Shown piece by piece: positions 14,999-16,109 of a stretch of 16,109 nt of DNA. The notes below the pieces were generated by a model. The model was given only the letters and a program-made list of their open reading frames with translations, was not told the DNA's origin and made no database searches. Position 1 is the stretch's first letter, and each line of letters opens with the position of its first letter. The DNA comes from JAAYCB01 sp012744395 (lineage in GTDB: Bacteria > Planctomycetota > Planctomycetia > Pirellulales > Thermoguttaceae): the NCBI GenBank assembly GCA_028703175.1, contig JAQVNJ010000136.1, positions 1 to 16,109 on the forward strand. Direction: 5' to 3'. Position numbers and translations under genes: made by a program.

Positions 14999-15120
14999 CC
15001 ACCTTGAGCGAATCGCCGTTTTTCGCGACACTACGCCGCCCGGTCTTCTCTCCGCCCGCGGGTCATCATCGTTCACGGGCATTGCCCTGTTTCCACGGCG
15101 GAAGAGCGCTGCTGGATGAC

Positions 15121-15846
15121 ATGAAAAGCGTGCTTGCCGCAAGAATCGGATCGCTCAACTCGGGGCCGGCCCGCCCGCCGCGACCGGGCCTGGTCCGCGC
15201 GATCGCGCTCTGCTTGCTGGCCGCCGTTGCGGGCTGCACCAACGAGATTGTCTGGAAAGACGTCCAGCCTCTGCCCGGCAGCGCTCCGCCCCCTCCAAGC
15301 TTGCCGCCGGGTGTGGCCGGTGGGGGGCCGGTCTATGAGAATCCGCTGCTCGTGCCGACCACCGACCATGAATACGTCTGGGAGACCGTCGCCGACGTGG
15401 TCGACGATTACTTCCGCATCAAGGAGGAACAGCCCGTCCGCCTGGTCGGCCAAGTCATGACCGAGGGCCGGCTGGAGACCTTTCCGGAAGTCGGCTCGAC
15501 GGTCTTCGAGCCGTGGCGCCGCGACTCCGTCGGCCGGCAAGCCAGAATCGAGAGCACGCTGCAATCGATCCGGCGGCGGGCGACCGTGCGGGTGGTCCCC
15601 GACAAACAGGGCTACCTGATGGACGTAGCGGTCTACAAGGAGCTGGAAGACGTCGATCACCCGGACCATGCAACGGCCGGCCAGGCCACCTTCCGCAACG
15701 ATGCATCGCTGACACGGGTTGTTGATTCCCTGGGCGAACAGGACACGAACCAGGGGTGGATTCCACGGGGACGCGACCCGGCCCTCGAGCAGCGGATGCT
15801 CTCTGAAATCCTCGCCCGAGCCGGTTCGACGCCCGGCTACCGGTAG
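15121..15846 (+). CDS. Lipoprotein of unknown function, 241 aa
   Basis: The N-terminus is a lipoprotein signal peptide: an Arg/Pro-rich start, a hydrophobic core (AIALCLLAAVAG) and the lipobox Val36-Ala37-Gly38-Cys39, so the mature protein should be lipid-anchored at Cys39. The residue after Cys is Thr, which gives no inner-membrane (Asp+2) retention signal by the E. coli rule. A Pro-rich tether (about 50-68) precedes a mixed alpha/beta domain (about 80-200) with motifs such as HEYVWETVADVVDDYFRI. I do not recognise the family. The ATG at 15121 is chosen because it places the signal peptide at the very N-terminus; the frame is open back to 14848, but that extension would translate through the repeat element at 14879-14984. 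The ribosome site is weak (GGATGA just upstream). The next gene, also exported, starts 204 bases downstream. Confidence 0.88.
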   Translation: MKSVLAARIGSLNSGPARPPRPGLVRAIALCLLAAVAGCTNEIVWKDVQPLPGSAPPPPSLPPGVAGGGPVYENPLLVPTTDHEYVWETVADVVDDYFRIKEEQPVRLVGQVMTEGRLETFPEVGSTVFEPWRRDSVGRQARIESTLQSIRRRATVRVVPDKQGYLMDVAVYKELEDVDHPDHATAGQATFRNDASLTRVVDSLGEQDTNQGWIPRGRDPALEQRMLSEILARAGSTPGYR

Positions 15847-15959
15847 CCCGGGCCTCTCTCTCTGGGCCAGATCGCGCACGGCGGGCTGGGGCCGAACTCC
15901 TCCCGGATCATTCATGAGCCGATCGGCCGCGCTTACGCGTCGGGTTGGGATGGCGCGCG

Positions 15960-15988
15960 TTGTCGCGGACGCCTCGGCGCATGATAAT
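15960..15988 (+). promoter_or_regulatory. Candidate promoter for the exported protein at the right edge
   Basis: TTGTCG (15960-15965, 4 of 6) is followed after 17 bases by GATAAT (15983-15988, 5 of 6). A start near 15995 would leave a leader of about 55 bases before the ATG at 16051. The rest of the 15847-16050 spacer shows no gene. Confidence 0.38.
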
Positions 15989-16050
15989 GCGGGCGAGTTC
16001 GCCAATCCCGGCTCCCCCAGTCAACCATCCGTCAGCAGGAAGATCGGCAA

Positions 16051-16109
16051 ATGCGAGTCCTTTCGGTAATCGTGATCGGTGCGGCGCTCGCTGCCAGCGC
16101 GCCTGCCGC
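16051..16109 (+). CDS. Start of an exported protein, cut by the right edge
   Basis: Only 19 codons are visible: MRVLSVIVIGAALAASAPA. This is a typical Sec signal peptide, with one Arg, a hydrophobic core and an ASA or APA cleavage motif. AGGA at 16037-16040 sits 10 bases before the ATG, and a promoter candidate lies at 15960-15988. Nothing can be said about function. Confidence 0.6.
   Translation, partial: MRVLSVIVIGAALAASAPA

Noticed and set aside
12894..15002. 702-codon minus-strand frame opposite the toroid protein
   Set aside because: Codon-aligned antisense shadow; it also runs through the hairpins and the repeat copy.
14848..15120. N-terminal extension of the lipoprotein
   Set aside because: It would translate the repeat element and bury the lipoprotein signal about 90 residues inside the protein.

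Overview
The window is GC-rich, densely coding bacterial chromosome. It most likely comes from a planctomycete, perhaps of the Pirellulales. That placement is an inference from gene content: a secreted PQQ-type beta-propeller protein, a Tat-exported Gfo/Idh/MocA oxidoreductase, a membrane-anchored protein with a squalene-cyclase-like toroid fold, a very large cytosolic protein of unknown function, and long C- or G-ending reading frames. I see no tRNA, rRNA, CRISPR array, phage gene or transposase gene.

Layout. At 1-1588 (minus) lies the first 529 codons of a secreted PQQ/BamB-like protein; it runs off the left edge in the middle of a perfect 39-bp tandem repeat. A 391-bp divergent spacer separates it from a 1311-aa cytosolic protein of unknown function at 1980-5915 (plus). 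This converges on a minus-strand group. Read in transcription order, that group is a soluble PAS-histidine kinase (11144-9966), then a secreted dipeptidyl-peptidase-III-like M49 metallopeptidase only 39 bp later (9926-7905), then after 314 bp an acyl carrier protein fused to an alpha-oxoamine synthase (7590-6016).

From 11145 rightwards the genes run on the plus strand: the Tat-exported oxidoreductase (11554-12918), the toroid-fold membrane protein (13104-14738), a lipoprotein of unknown function (15121-15846), and the first codons of another exported protein (16051 to the right edge). Apart from the kinase-peptidase pair, spacing is too wide to suggest long operons. The genes look like neighbours and not one pathway, although most products are aimed at the cell envelope.

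The most unusual DNA is intergenic. The kinase/oxidoreductase spacer holds a sigma70-like promoter (TTGACT, 18 bp, CATAAT) whose -35 box lies in a 9-10-9 inverted repeat. A roughly 108-bp structured element, bounded by inverted CAAGGTTCA-type ends and flanked by an 11-bp direct repeat, sits immediately downstream of the -10 box, and the direct repeat includes a copy of that box. It looks like a MITE-type insertion that has become the 5' leader of the oxidoreductase gene. A diverged relative of about the same size lies at 14879-14984, next to a near-perfect 40-bp palindrome. At the protein level the ACP-oxoamine synthase fusion is the most informative gene: it suggests synthesis of a sphingoid-like or other amino-ketone product from a carrier-bound acyl chain.
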